NCBI GenBank assembly: GCA_017795085.1
Contig: CP051246.1
Location: 1,614,514-1,678,513, forward strand
Direction: 5' to 3'
Source of the DNA: Salegentibacter sp.
Lineage (GTDB): Bacteria > Bacteroidota > Bacteroidia > Flavobacteriales > Flavobacteriaceae
DNA: 64,000 nucleotides
Below, in pieces: positions 50,985 through 60,500 of the stretch. Numbering within the stretch: the stretch's first letter is position 1; every line of letters begins with the position of its first letter. The translations under genes were made by a program, and so were the position numbers. The notes under the pieces are model-generated. The model saw nothing but the letters and a program-made list of their open reading frames with translations, was not told the DNA's origin and did not search any database.

Positions 50985-51686
50985 CTATCCTTTTTCTAAT
51001 TTTGTTAGTATATTACTCAGATAGCTATTCAGCCTCTTGGATTCTCCATTCATTAACAAAATTTCTTCTTCTGATTGAATAAATTCATCTGGGGTAAGCT
51101 CGTTTTTGCAGTTGCTTGTTATTTGACTTATCGATTTTGGCGTTACCTCAAAGTGAAACTGCAGCCCTAAAACACGCTCGTTATAGAGAAATGCCTGGTT
51201 GGGGCAAACTTCTGTTTGTAATAAATGCACTGAATCTTTAGGCAAATCAAAGGTGTCTCCATGCCAATGAAATGCGGTAAATGTTTCTGGTAAATCGCTA
51301 AGTAAGGAGTGATCTAAACCTGCTTTGGTTTTATGCACAGGATACCAGCCTATCTCTTTTTTAAGTCCGGGATAAACCTTAGCTCCTAAAACAGAAGCAA
51401 TAAGTTGAGCACCCAGGCAAATACCAATGACTGTTTTGCCTTTTTCTATGGCATTTCGGATAAGTTTCTTTTCTAGTTTCAACCATGGATGCTTTTCGTA
51501 ATCGTTAACGCTCATAGGCCCACCCATCACAATAAGCCAATCAAAATGATCAGGATTTGGTAAATCTTCATTCTCAAAAAATTTTGTACAGGAAATTTGG
51601 TGATTGTTTTCACTTATCCAATTTTCTATATAGCCTAAACCTTCAAAAGGCACATGTTGTAAATAATGAATTTTCAGGGTTTTCAT
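50985..51686 (-). CDS. class I glutamine amidotransferase (GMP-synthase-like)
   Basis: 233 residues from Met 51686 (4-bp gap to the upstream gene). Nucleophile Cys in IGICLGAQLIA near residue 80, then GWYPV, and the His-Glu pair in LGLQFHFEV. The family includes YfeJ-like and carbamoyl/GMP-synthase-related enzymes acting on glutamine or on gamma-glutamyl compounds; the acceptor is unknown. It is paired with the YggS-like gene in one small operon. Confidence 0.88.
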   Translation of the reverse strand: MKTLKIHYLQHVPFEGLGYIENWISENNHQISCTKFFENEDLPNPDHFDWLIVMGGPMSVNDYEKHPWLKLEKKLIRNAIEKGKTVIGICLGAQLIASVLGAKVYPGLKKEIGWYPVHKTKAGLDHSLLSDLPETFTAFHWHGDTFDLPKDSVHLLQTEVCPNQAFLYNERVLGLQFHFEVTPKSISQITSNCKNELTPDEFIQSEEEILLMNGESKRLNSYLSNILTKLEKG

Positions 51687-51690
51687 GTTG

Positions 51691-52407
51691 TCATTTATTT
51701 TCGTTCCAATAATAACTGTCCGGGTAGGATCTTGCTCCAAAAATGGCCGTACCAACCCGCACCATGGTGGAGCCTTCTTCTATAGCTATTTCCAAATCGC
51801 CACTCATTCCCATTGAAAGCTCATGGGCCGGGATGCCCTTTTCCAAAACTTGGTGTTGGATATCTTTTAGAAGACGAAAGCATTTATGTACCCTAAAGTC
51901 TTCTTCGGAAAAAAGTCCAATGGTCATAAGACCTCTTATTTCGATCCGGTCAAACCGGCTAACCCGCAGAGCAAAATCCAAAGCATTCTGAGGTGAGACC
52001 CCAAATTTACTTGCTTCGTTCGAAGTGTTTACCTGTAGAAAAACATTCATCGTGCGGTCTTCAAACTCCAATCGTTTTTGGAGTTTTTCTGCAAGCGATA
52101 ATCTGTCGACCGATTGGATGCACTGGACATGTTTCAGTACATGCTTGACTTTGTTTGACTGCAAGTGGCCAATAAAATGCGTTTCATGTGGATAAACCTT
52201 TAACTGTTCCGCTTTTTCCTGAAGTTCCTGCAATTTATTTTCACCTATAAGTGTTTCTCCTGCTTTAAAAGCACTGATGATGTTTGATGCAGAAACTGTT
52301 TTGGTGGCTAACAGGAGTTTCACTTCATCAGTAGAACGGTTCGATTTAATACAGGCATTCGCTATTCTTTTTTTAATTGAAATGATATTCTCTGCAATAG
52401 CATTCAT
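51691..52407 (-). CDS. YggS/PROSC-family pyridoxal-phosphate homeostasis protein
   Basis: 238 residues, normal length. PLP Lys in LLLATKTVSAS, with IGENKLQELQEKAEQ and HFIGHLQSNKVKHV, then GLMTIGLFSEED, and SMGMSGDLEIAIEEGSTMVR as the phosphate-binding end. It binds PLP without a known catalytic role and keeps B6 pools and amino-acid balance. It is in an operon with the amidotransferase gene. Position near a PLP decarboxylase may be coincidental. Confidence 0.92.
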   Translation of the reverse strand: MNAIAENIISIKKRIANACIKSNRSTDEVKLLLATKTVSASNIISAFKAGETLIGENKLQELQEKAEQLKVYPHETHFIGHLQSNKVKHVLKHVQCIQSVDRLSLAEKLQKRLEFEDRTMNVFLQVNTSNEASKFGVSPQNALDFALRVSRFDRIEIRGLMTIGLFSEEDFRVHKCFRLLKDIQHQVLEKGIPAHELSMGMSGDLEIAIEEGSTMVRVGTAIFGARSYPDSYYWNENK

Positions 52408-52490
52408 GTGTAGTTTTTTATTTTAAGCGGTCACATGGAATCTTTGATTAAAAATTCATTCGCGATTAGTGTAAAATTCACGCTGAATTT

Positions 52491-53108
52491 TTAATGTCGA
52501 TTTCGTGCCTTTAATTCATGCTCAGGGCAATCAATCCGTAAATCAGTGTTAGTTAGTTTGGTTTGTAATAATTTACAATAATGCTGCCCGTTATTTTTGT
52601 CGTAAAATCTGCAGGTAAAACACATGCGCTGAATAGTAATGATGCCTGCCTTGTTCAGGTCATGTATTAAACGTAACAAACCGGAAAGCATAGCTTCTTT
52701 TTGTTCTTCAGTCAAAGCATTCAGTGGTTTTTCAAAGGCTCCGGCAAAGCTGGCAGCCTTTTCTGCGGTTGTTTTACCTGAAGTGGTAAGTCCAATAATG
52801 TAGCTGCGTGTATCAACAGGGTTATCGAGCTTTTGAACCAATTCTTTTTTGATAAGTATCCTTACACTATCGCTAATGGTAGCTTTAGTCATATTAAATT
52901 CATGTGCCAGGTAACTTACCTTACATTTTTCCTCTGAGTGAAACAAAAGAAAGATGAGTATCTGCGTTTGAATGGGGCTTAATGCGTTTTCCTTGCTTTC
53001 ATTCCACAACAAAACGCGAAAAGCTTCCGAAATACGCTCCAGTGCTACAACGATTTTGCTTTCGGTGTTTTGGTTTTGCCGATTGAGATTAAAAGGTGAT
53101 TGCATCAT
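52491..53108 (-). CDS. MarR-family regulator with a Cys-rich C-terminal tail
   Basis: 205 residues. The winged-helix region has VSYLAHEFNMTKATISDSVR and VDTRSYIIGLTTSGK, the MarR wing. A C-terminal extension carries Cys163, Cys166, Cys178 and Cys194 (CFTC ... YC ... DCPEHE), able to bind zinc or a redox cluster. It probably represses the PLP decarboxylase / secreted-protein / thioredoxin-like block upstream, where GTTAGG-N3-CCTAAC palindromes occur. A CTAGTTAGCTAG half-site-like element lies at 53205-53216 in its own upstream gap. Confidence 0.88.
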   Translation of the reverse strand: MMQSPFNLNRQNQNTESKIVVALERISEAFRVLLWNESKENALSPIQTQILIFLLFHSEEKCKVSYLAHEFNMTKATISDSVRILIKKELVQKLDNPVDTRSYIIGLTTSGKTTAEKAASFAGAFEKPLNALTEEQKEAMLSGLLRLIHDLNKAGIITIQRMCFTCRFYDKNNGQHYCKLLQTKLTNTDLRIDCPEHELKARNRH

Positions 53109-53240
53109 AGTTTAATGGTAAATTATAAGTGCGGTGCGGGTTTCATACCGATTAAATGTCTGTCTAATTTAAAAGGTTTATTAAAAGAAGAAACTTGTTT
53201 TTATCTAGTTAGCTAGCCCACATTACTTTTATACAGTGTT

Positions 53241-54692
53241 CTAAGCAGTTTTATGATATTTTTCATTAAATTCATCAATTTCGCTAAATAATGACTCGAT
53301 ATGCCCTTTGGTCAAAAAGGGATTTAGCAAAACGGTTCTTAACCAGAGTTTGCCTTTGTATCTTGGTAAGGATAGGAAGAAGTCGGTTTTAGCTAACAAA
53401 TAATTTTGTAATTTTTCGTTCCATTTGTCAAGCATCGAATTTTGTATTTGATTCGGTTCTGCTCGAAAACAAATTATATTAAGCTCGGGTCTGCTTGTTA
53501 ATTTTAGATATTCTCTTTTTGAAATTTCAGTGATAAATGTTTCGGTAATTTCAAAACTAAAATCAATTAATTCCCGAATACCGCTTTTGCCTAAACCAAG
53601 CAGGGAAAGCCATAGTTTTACTATTTCTGCATATTTGGTTCCATGAATATTGATTTCCCCTAAATTTATATATTCATTTTGCTCCTTCATATATGGTGCG
53701 GTAATCCTGAAATTTTGAATCATACTCTTAAAATCGCGGAATAAAACCATAGAACAGGTTTTTGCAACATACAACCATTTCTGAGGGTTGAAAGCTATAG
53801 AATTTGCATGCTCGATTCCGTTCATTAAATGCTTGTGCTTTTCAGAAAAAATAACTGCACCTCCATAAATAGCATCTACGTGCAACCACAATTTATTTTG
53901 CTTGGCAACTTTGGCGATTTTTTTCAATGGGTCAATATTTCCAGATACTGTTGTTCCTGCGGTTGCGACTATGGCGAAAGGTATTTTTCCTATTTTTTTC
54001 TGCTCAGTAATTTGACGTTCTAAGTCTTGGATATCCATTTTTGAATTTTTATCCGCTTTGATTTTAATGACATTTTCGGTACCGATACCGATTATCATAC
54101 CTATTTTTTGAACGGAAGAATGAGAATGTTCTGAAGTAAAAATAACCGGCTCATTATTTAATGAGGCAATATTTCCATTACTAATATTAAGTTTATCATT
54201 TCTCGCTATAATAAGAGCTTGAAGATTAGATAATGTACCACCACCCAACATAAGTCCTCCTGAAGAATTGGGAAGACCGAAAAGACTGGCAAACTGTTCT
54301 GTGATGGAGTATTCCAGTTGAGTTAATACTGGGGACATTTCCAAACTTAATAAATTGTTATTCATTGCAGAAGCCACATAATCCCCGATAATAGACCAAA
54401 GTGTAGGTATAGTGTCCATATGACCTATGTACTTAGGGTTTGATGGATTCATACTTGAATCGAATAACTCTTGCAGGCTTGAACTTATTTGCTCGTCAGA
54501 TTTTGGGTTACTAGGTATTTTAAAGTGTTGGGTTCCAAAATTTTTAAATTTAGGATTGGTTGGCTTGTTTCCTGCATCTGAAAAGAAATTTAAAAGTTGA
54601 TTTGTGACATTCTGTAGTTTTAAATCAACTAAATCCTTATTGGATCCTTGAGGATTTATAAATTGGTTTAAAATGTTTTCTTTTAATTGCAT
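53241..54692 (-). CDS. group II PLP-dependent amino-acid decarboxylase
   Basis: 483 residues. PLP-binding Lys in SIAFNPQKWLYV near residue 305, the Asp in LWLHVDAIYGGA, and HSSVQKIGMIIG. The relatives decarboxylate tyrosine, DOPA, glutamate, aspartate or diaminobutyrate; which one cannot be read from sequence. The gene carries a 15-nt palindromic operator 78 bp upstream and follows the secreted-protein gene. An amine product used outside the cell is conceivable. Confidence 0.88.
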   Translation of the reverse strand: MQLKENILNQFINPQGSNKDLVDLKLQNVTNQLLNFFSDAGNKPTNPKFKNFGTQHFKIPSNPKSDEQISSSLQELFDSSMNPSNPKYIGHMDTIPTLWSIIGDYVASAMNNNLLSLEMSPVLTQLEYSITEQFASLFGLPNSSGGLMLGGGTLSNLQALIIARNDKLNISNGNIASLNNEPVIFTSEHSHSSVQKIGMIIGIGTENVIKIKADKNSKMDIQDLERQITEQKKIGKIPFAIVATAGTTVSGNIDPLKKIAKVAKQNKLWLHVDAIYGGAVIFSEKHKHLMNGIEHANSIAFNPQKWLYVAKTCSMVLFRDFKSMIQNFRITAPYMKEQNEYINLGEINIHGTKYAEIVKLWLSLLGLGKSGIRELIDFSFEITETFITEISKREYLKLTSRPELNIICFRAEPNQIQNSMLDKWNEKLQNYLLAKTDFFLSLPRYKGKLWLRTVLLNPFLTKGHIESLFSEIDEFNEKYHKTA

Positions 54693-54769
54693 ATGATCTT
54701 TAAATTCTGACGAATGTTTTACAACATAATAATGTAATTTGCCATGGCATATAAAAAACGCCCCACAAA

Positions 54770-54784
54770 GTTAGGAAACCTAAC
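54770..54784. promoter_or_regulatory. operator-like palindrome upstream of the decarboxylase gene
   Basis: GTTAGGAAACCTAAC, a 6-3-6 palindrome, exactly the reverse complement of the core at 55872-55886. On the minus strand it is followed at once by TTTG, a possible -33 box. Likely MarR site, by inference. Confidence 0.7.
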
Positions 54785-54800
54785 AATGCAGGGCAAGATT

Positions 54801-55520
54801 TTATTTGACGTTGTAGGGCAAAGACAAATCGCCACTGGCTATAGCATATACTTTATAAACACCTAACATCGGTTTTTCTTCATTTTCGGTGTTTATTTCC
54901 ATGTAGGCCGTTACCCCATCGTAAGAGAAATTAGTTTGGTTGTTGATCCGGTAATCCGGCACCACCACACGGATCTTATTTCCCTGGGTAATCACCTGAA
55001 ATCCCGGGGAATCCATATACATGGGCATACCTGGATTGGTAGGAGGTAGTTGAACATTGGGATCTCCTTTTTCAAACTCCTTTACGGAAAAGCCACCCTC
55101 TACGCTTTTATCATCTCTCAGCACCACCCAATGTGGATGCCAAACGACCCCGTCATTATCAAAATTTTGATCTGCATTTTCATCCCACAAAGGGGTGTCA
55201 TCAAAATCAGGATGAGAAGTAAGGGCCAACGTTACAATGCCTTCTGTTTCACTGAAACCAACATCAGTTGATTTTAATGAGGTGGGAAAAACATAGCCTA
55301 ACACGGGAGCACCATTGAGTTGTCCGGCAGGAATAGGTGTAGTTTTTCCCGCTTTACCACTTACTTTAATCTCCCAGATGGTAGCCGCTAATTTCTCTGA
55401 ATGCTCTACACGTACACTGGTGATTTTAAAGTTGTCGTTTTCATATTGCTTGCAAGCATCGCAAGCCATCGTTTGGAATCCGAAGAAGACACCTATCATT
55501 AGTAAAATAAGATTGTTCAT
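54801..55520 (-). CDS. secreted protein of unknown function (Cys-x2-Cys at mature N-terminus)
   Basis: 239 residues from Met 55520, with a signal peptide (MNNLILLMIGVFFGFQTMA); a GTG 9 codons upstream is less likely. The mature protein begins CDACKQY and then forms beta-rich modules with a WHPHWVVL tract and an acidic DENADQNFDNDG loop that could hold metal. I recognise no family. It is probably periplasmic or exported and under the same regulator as its neighbours. Confidence 0.72.
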   Translation of the reverse strand: MNNLILLMIGVFFGFQTMACDACKQYENDNFKITSVRVEHSEKLAATIWEIKVSGKAGKTTPIPAGQLNGAPVLGYVFPTSLKSTDVGFSETEGIVTLALTSHPDFDDTPLWDENADQNFDNDGVVWHPHWVVLRDDKSVEGGFSVKEFEKGDPNVQLPPTNPGMPMYMDSPGFQVITQGNKIRVVVPDYRINNQTNFSYDGVTAYMEINTENEEKPMLGVYKVYAIASGDLSLPYNVK

Positions 55521-55556
55521 GTTTTTGGTTTTTTTATAGTTATGCACCCTTATTAG

Positions 55557-55571
55557 AGAAGGAGTCCTAAC
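55557..55571. promoter_or_regulatory. weaker operator-like site upstream of the secreted-protein gene
   Basis: On the minus strand GTTAGGACTCCTTCT; it matches one half-site fully and 10 of 15 positions of the palindrome at 55872-55886. A CTAAC half-site lies 17 bp further upstream on the same strand. Confidence 0.4.
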
Positions 55572-55589
55572 TATATTTTTTAAAAAAAG

Positions 55590-55823
55590 TTAGCTTTTTA
55601 CATCAGCAATAGATGCTCCAAAATTAAGATGAAGTACATTTCCATTGGGAGTAAATAGTGCAGGTACTGACTGTACGCCCCTGCTTTCCGCCTCAGCGAT
55701 TTTGTCTTTCTGTTCGCCAAGGTGGACAATGTCAACATTTTCGCTGCCTATCAACGAAATAATGTCTTGCTCTGCACTTTGGCAAACTGGACATCCTGCA
55801 TGATAAAATACCGACTTACTCAT
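55590..55823 (-). CDS. small thioredoxin/glutaredoxin-like protein (CPVC)
   Basis: A 77-residue mini thioredoxin fold. YHAGCPVCQSAEQDI gives a redox-active CxxC after the first strand; VQSVPALF supplies the cis-Pro loop. No signal peptide, so it is cytoplasmic. It may reduce a peroxide- or disulphide-sensing partner, possibly the Cys-rich MarR. The gene follows a promoter with the palindromic operator. Confidence 0.85.
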   Translation of the reverse strand: MSKSVFYHAGCPVCQSAEQDIISLIGSENVDIVHLGEQKDKIAEAESRGVQSVPALFTPNGNVLHLNFGASIADVKS

Positions 55824-55863
55824 TTTCTTAGAATTTTAAGATTATTTAGCAATATTGCTTTCA

Positions 55864-55888
55864 CAAATATAGTTAGGTTTCCTAACTA
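55864..55888 (-). promoter_or_regulatory. promoter -7 box overlapping a 19-nt palindromic operator
   Basis: TAGTTAGGTTTCCTAACTA (55870-55888) is a perfect 8-3-8 palindrome. On the minus strand it runs directly into TATATTTG (55871-55864), an exact TAnnTTTG -7 box, 40 bp before the thioredoxin-like ATG. A repressor bound here would block the promoter. Confidence 0.72.
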
Positions 55889-56354
55889 AAAAAAAAGTTA
55901 ATGCATTTTTTTCAACATATTGAATGCGGTTGGGTCAGCTTGCAATTATCGGATAAGTAATAGAACGGTAGTGGAATAAAACGCAATTGCTTTTTAGTAA
56001 TTACGCTCACCTAAACACGAAAAAGGAACTCTAGGTTGCTATCTCTGGGATAAGAATGGAGGAAGTAGGAATAAAAATTATGGTACTGACGAACAGGAAT
56101 TAATATATACATATAAGGCAACAAGGCATCATTTTGATGTCCAAGACATATTTATAGTAATTACTAATGTAATAAATTCTGAATATTATTTTCTACATAT
56201 CTGAAATACTATAAATACTGGGGTTCTCGACGTTTTAAGAGCGTTCTGCCGCCCCGACAAAACTTACTTAAAAGGATATAAAAACACTGTTGATCTATTG
56301 ATTTTTAGTGTTTTTTTAAAAACCACTTATATTTTAAAATTTATTTACATTTTG
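55889..56354. other. intergenic stretch with tRNA-Pro-like 13-mer
   Basis: No gene is supported. At 56247-56259, CTGCCGCCCCGAC differs at one base from the tRNA-Pro 3' end CTGCCACCCCGAC (24664-24676). It may be the far attachment site of an island. The rest is AT-rich with no stable ORF. Confidence 0.45.
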
Positions 56355-57317
56355 CTAAAACCTATTAGCCAGGCGTGTAGCGATAAGGCTTATAATTAGA
56401 ATTTGAAAAGCGTGAAAAATCATCAGCGGCAATAAAATAATACCGGTTGGAATCGATTCGGGAAAAAGGACTTTGGAAAAGACCGTACCGTGTACAAGCG
56501 ATTTTTTTGTGCCACAAAACTGAGCAGTAATTTGATCTTCTTTATTAAATTTCAACATTCTCGAAAGATATCCGGTAATATAATATACACTAAAAAATAA
56601 AAAACTTGTGGCTATACCCACAAAGGCTAGTTCCCAAATTCCAACTATTGTAAATATTCCTTCTTCAAAAGACTCTGCGAAGCTTTTATAAATAATCAAT
56701 AAAATAATAGTTTTATCAAATAGAGATAATTGCTTTGAATACATTTGTGCAAAACTGCCCCAATATTTTTGTAATAGCAAACCTAGAATCACCGGAACCA
56801 AAATCTCTATGAGCAGTTTTAAATAAATATCACCTAAATCGAAATCGGTACCGGATTCCTGAAGAAAAATCCCAACCCAAAGCGGCGTAATTACAATTCC
56901 TATTAAACCTGAAATACTGGCGTTAAAAATAGCGGCTGGAATATTTCCTTTTGCCATAGAAACCATAACTACAGAAGAAGAAACCGTAGAAGGAAGTGCA
57001 GCCAGAAATAAAAATGACAACCAAATGGTCTCTTGGGAGCCCTGTTGAATATACGGAAAGAAAATAATTACTATAATAGGAAAAATTAAGAAGGTAGATA
57101 GTTGAATAAGCAAGTGTAACCTCCAGTTCTTTAATCCAGTAATGATTTGTTTTCCACTTAATTTTAAACCATAAAAAAAGAAGATAAGCGAAATACCAAT
57201 ACTTCCTATAAGATCAATTGGAATTTCACTCTCTTCACTGCCATACTTCGGAAAAAAATAAGCAATAGCTATAACGGCTATAATAGCCATTACGAATTTA
57301 TCTAATTTTAATTTCAT
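56355..57317 (-). CDS. YfeH-like bile acid:Na+ symporter family permease
   Basis: 320 residues with ~9-10 membrane helices. FFFYGLKLSGKQI, LPSTVSSSVVMVSMAKGN and CGTKKSLVHGTVFSK are the landmark motifs of the SBF-like/YfeH group rather than of ASBT or Acr3. The substrate is unknown. It lies upstream of nothing obviously related and is separated from the CzcA end by 250 bp with a terminator. Confidence 0.88.
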   Translation of the reverse strand: MKLKLDKFVMAIIAVIAIAYFFPKYGSEESEIPIDLIGSIGISLIFFFYGLKLSGKQIITGLKNWRLHLLIQLSTFLIFPIIVIIFFPYIQQGSQETIWLSFLFLAALPSTVSSSVVMVSMAKGNIPAAIFNASISGLIGIVITPLWVGIFLQESGTDFDLGDIYLKLLIEILVPVILGLLLQKYWGSFAQMYSKQLSLFDKTIILLIIYKSFAESFEEGIFTIVGIWELAFVGIATSFLFFSVYYITGYLSRMLKFNKEDQITAQFCGTKKSLVHGTVFSKVLFPESIPTGIILLPLMIFHAFQILIISLIATRLANRF

Positions 57318-57514
57318 GATGTGTAATAGGTATGCTAGTTATTCTATTATGCCTACTTCTAGTATAAGCTAGTAGTTCAACGACATTAAAATTCATTTGG
57401 AGCAAGGAATTCATAAACTTTTAAGTACTAAAAATCACTTTGATATCATCTCCAATTCTATTGAACTCTATTTATTATAAAAACAATATATCCTAAATAA
57501 ACAGTAAGAAAATA

Positions 57515-57549
57515 GCTGTAAAAAGCTTGTTCATAAAGCTTTTTACAGC
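57515..57549 (-). terminator. terminator of the CzcCBA-type operon
   Basis: Perfect 14-bp stem: GCTGTAAAAAGCTT (57515-57528) and AAGCTTTTTACAGC (57536-57549), 7-nt loop, followed on the minus strand by TATTTTC. It ends ~18 bp after the czcA-like stop codon. Confidence 0.75.
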
Positions 57550-57567
57550 CATCAATTATAATTTTTG

Positions 57568-60500
57568 TTAGTGTTTTAGTTTTTTATTATCAGATACTTT
57601 TAATTGGTACTCTTTTCGATAAAACCAATAAAAGATTTGAGGTAGCACTGTAAAAGAAAGGAACATACATATTATAAGTCCCCCGACTATCATAATGGCT
57701 AATGGTTTTTGAACTTCAGATCCCATACCATTAGATAATGCTGCTGGCAACAGACCAAGAGACCCCATAAGGGCTATCATTACAACTGGTCTGATACGAC
57801 TGTAAACTCCGGTTGATATTGCCTTTTCAAGAGACATTTTATAGCGCAAATTATCTTTCATAACTGCTACAAGTATTATCCCATCGATAGTACAAACACC
57901 AAAAAGAATAATAAAACCTATCCCGGCAGAAATACCAAATATAGTTCCGGTTAACCATAGTGATAAAAATCCTCCAACGAAGGCAAATGGCAATACGGAT
58001 ATACAAATAATAGTGTCTTTAATATTTCCGAAATTCATGTATAAAAGGAAAATTATAAGGAGTAAAACACCGGGAACGATAAGTGAAAGTTGCTTTGTTG
58101 CACGCTCTTTACTCTCAAATTCTCCTGCCCACTCCAATTTTGTTCCTTTGCTTAGTCGTACTTCTTTTTCAACCACCTTTTGAGCTTCATCTATAGTACT
58201 TCCCAAATCTCTTCCTGCAATACTAAACCCAACACTGGTAGTGCGGCTACTTCCTTCTCGATAAATAAAAGCGGGCCCCGTTTTAAATTTAATATCGGCT
58301 ATCTCCTTGAGAGGAATCTTTTGCCCCTTCAAAGTAGGAATTAAAATATTCCCTATTTCATCTTCACTATCCCTGTAAGATTCTTCATAACGTATTTGAA
58401 TATCGAAACTTCGTTCATCTTCATAAAAACTGGAAGCGGATTTTCCTCCAATAGCCATTTCTATTACCGCCTGTGCATCCTCCGTATTTACCGCATATTG
58501 AGCCATTTTATTTTTTAATAACTCAATTTGAAGTTCAGGAAAACCAATATTTTTATACACTAGAATGTCTGTAATTCCTTCAACCTTGTTTAGAGATTTG
58601 GAAATATCGTTGGCCTTTTCTTCCATTTCAAAAAGGTTATCACCAAAAATCTTAACCACTAGTTGACTTTTAACCCCGGCTACATATTCTTCCACATTGT
58701 CCTGAATTGGCTGGCTAAAACCAAAGGTCATTCCATTAAAGACCTCCAGGCTATCTTTCATCTCTTCCAACAATTCATTTTTTGTAATAGATCGGGGCCA
58801 TTCATCACTAGGGTGCAATTCAATATGAAATTCATTATTGAAAAATCCAGTTGGATCGGTACCATCATTAGGACGTCCCGTTTGGTTAAGTACAAACTTT
58901 ACTTCCTCAAAAGAACGTAATTTCTCTTTTATCGCTTTTCCGGTTTTAACCGATTCTTCCAGGCTTACGCTATTGGGCAGGGTTGCTCTTACATATACAG
59001 CTCCTTCATTTAGCTGAGGAATAAACTCTGTGCCGTAATTCATGAATTTAATAATACAAATTGCAAATAAGGTAAGAAACAATACCATTGTAATTCTTCT
59101 AGAGCTACTGGCTATTTCATAAATTCTAAAAATATTTTTTCTTACAAAGTTTACTATAGGATTATTCTTAGCCTTTACGTTCTTACTTAACATTACCTTA
59201 CACATAGCCGGCACGAAAGTAAGACTCAAGATAAGAGATCCTAATAAGGCATAACCTAACGTATAAGCCAAAGGAGAAAACATTTTCCCTTCTACTTTTT
59301 GAAAGGAAAAAATGGGTAACAATGCAATAATTAATATAAGCTGTGCAAAGAAAATATGCGGTGCTACTTTTCGAATACTGTTTTTAATTATCCCTAGTTT
59401 AGACAGTTTGTTATAACGAGTTAAACCTATTTCCCCCGATTTTCTCTCTAGCTGAACATAGACCGCTTCAACAATAACGAGCGTTCCTTCCAAAAGCAAA
59501 CCAAAATCTAGGGCTCCCATAGAAATTAAGTTGGCCGGCATCCCCTGTATACGCAGTAACGTGATACTAAATAAAAAGGATAACGGGATAACCAGGGCAA
59601 CAGTAACTGTAGTTCTCCAGTTAAATAAGAAAATTAAAACAATAAGTGATACAAGAATAATACCCTCTATAAGATTTTTACTAACTGTCTTAACCGTAGA
59701 ATTTACGAGTTCTGTTCGATCTATAAAGGGTTCTATCTGTACATCTTCGGGAAGCACACGGGTATTCACCTCTTCTATTTTCTCTTTTAATCGGGCAATA
59801 ACATCAGCTGGGTTTTCCCCCCTAAGCATTACCACAATACCCTGCATTACATCTTCATTGTCATCTAGACTTACCTGGCCTAACCGCGGTTTTGCACCTA
59901 TCTGTACTTGAGCTATATTTTTAACTAAAATAGGCACATCTTCGTGCGTGGTGATAAGTATATTTTCAATATCCTCTATACTGGTTAATAATCCAACACC
60001 ACGAACTACATAGGCCTGACTCCCTTTTTGAATCATATCCCCACCCACGTTAATATTACTTTGGGAAATGGCATCATAGACATCTAAAGGAGATAAATCA
60101 TAAAGCTCCAAACTGGCCGGATTTACCTCAATTTGATAGATTTTTTCTTCACCACCAAAGCTCTGAACATCTGATACGCCGGAAACGGCTAAAAGTTCAC
60201 GCTCTATAGTCCATTCTTGAATAGCAGCTAATTCTTTTATAGGCCGGTCACTTTTTATTATATATCTAAATATTTCGCCGGTAGCCCCATAGGGAGGATC
60301 AATTTCAGCCTCAGCATCGTCTGGTAAATCTATACCCTGCAAACGATTTGAGGCATATTGCTGTGCGTAGAAATCATCAGTCTTATCATCAAATATCACG
60401 GTTACTACCGATAACCCAAATAGAGAGACCGATCTCACCTCTGTCTTATTGGGTATGGTATTCATAGCTTTCATCACAGGAAGCGAAATGAATTTCTCTA

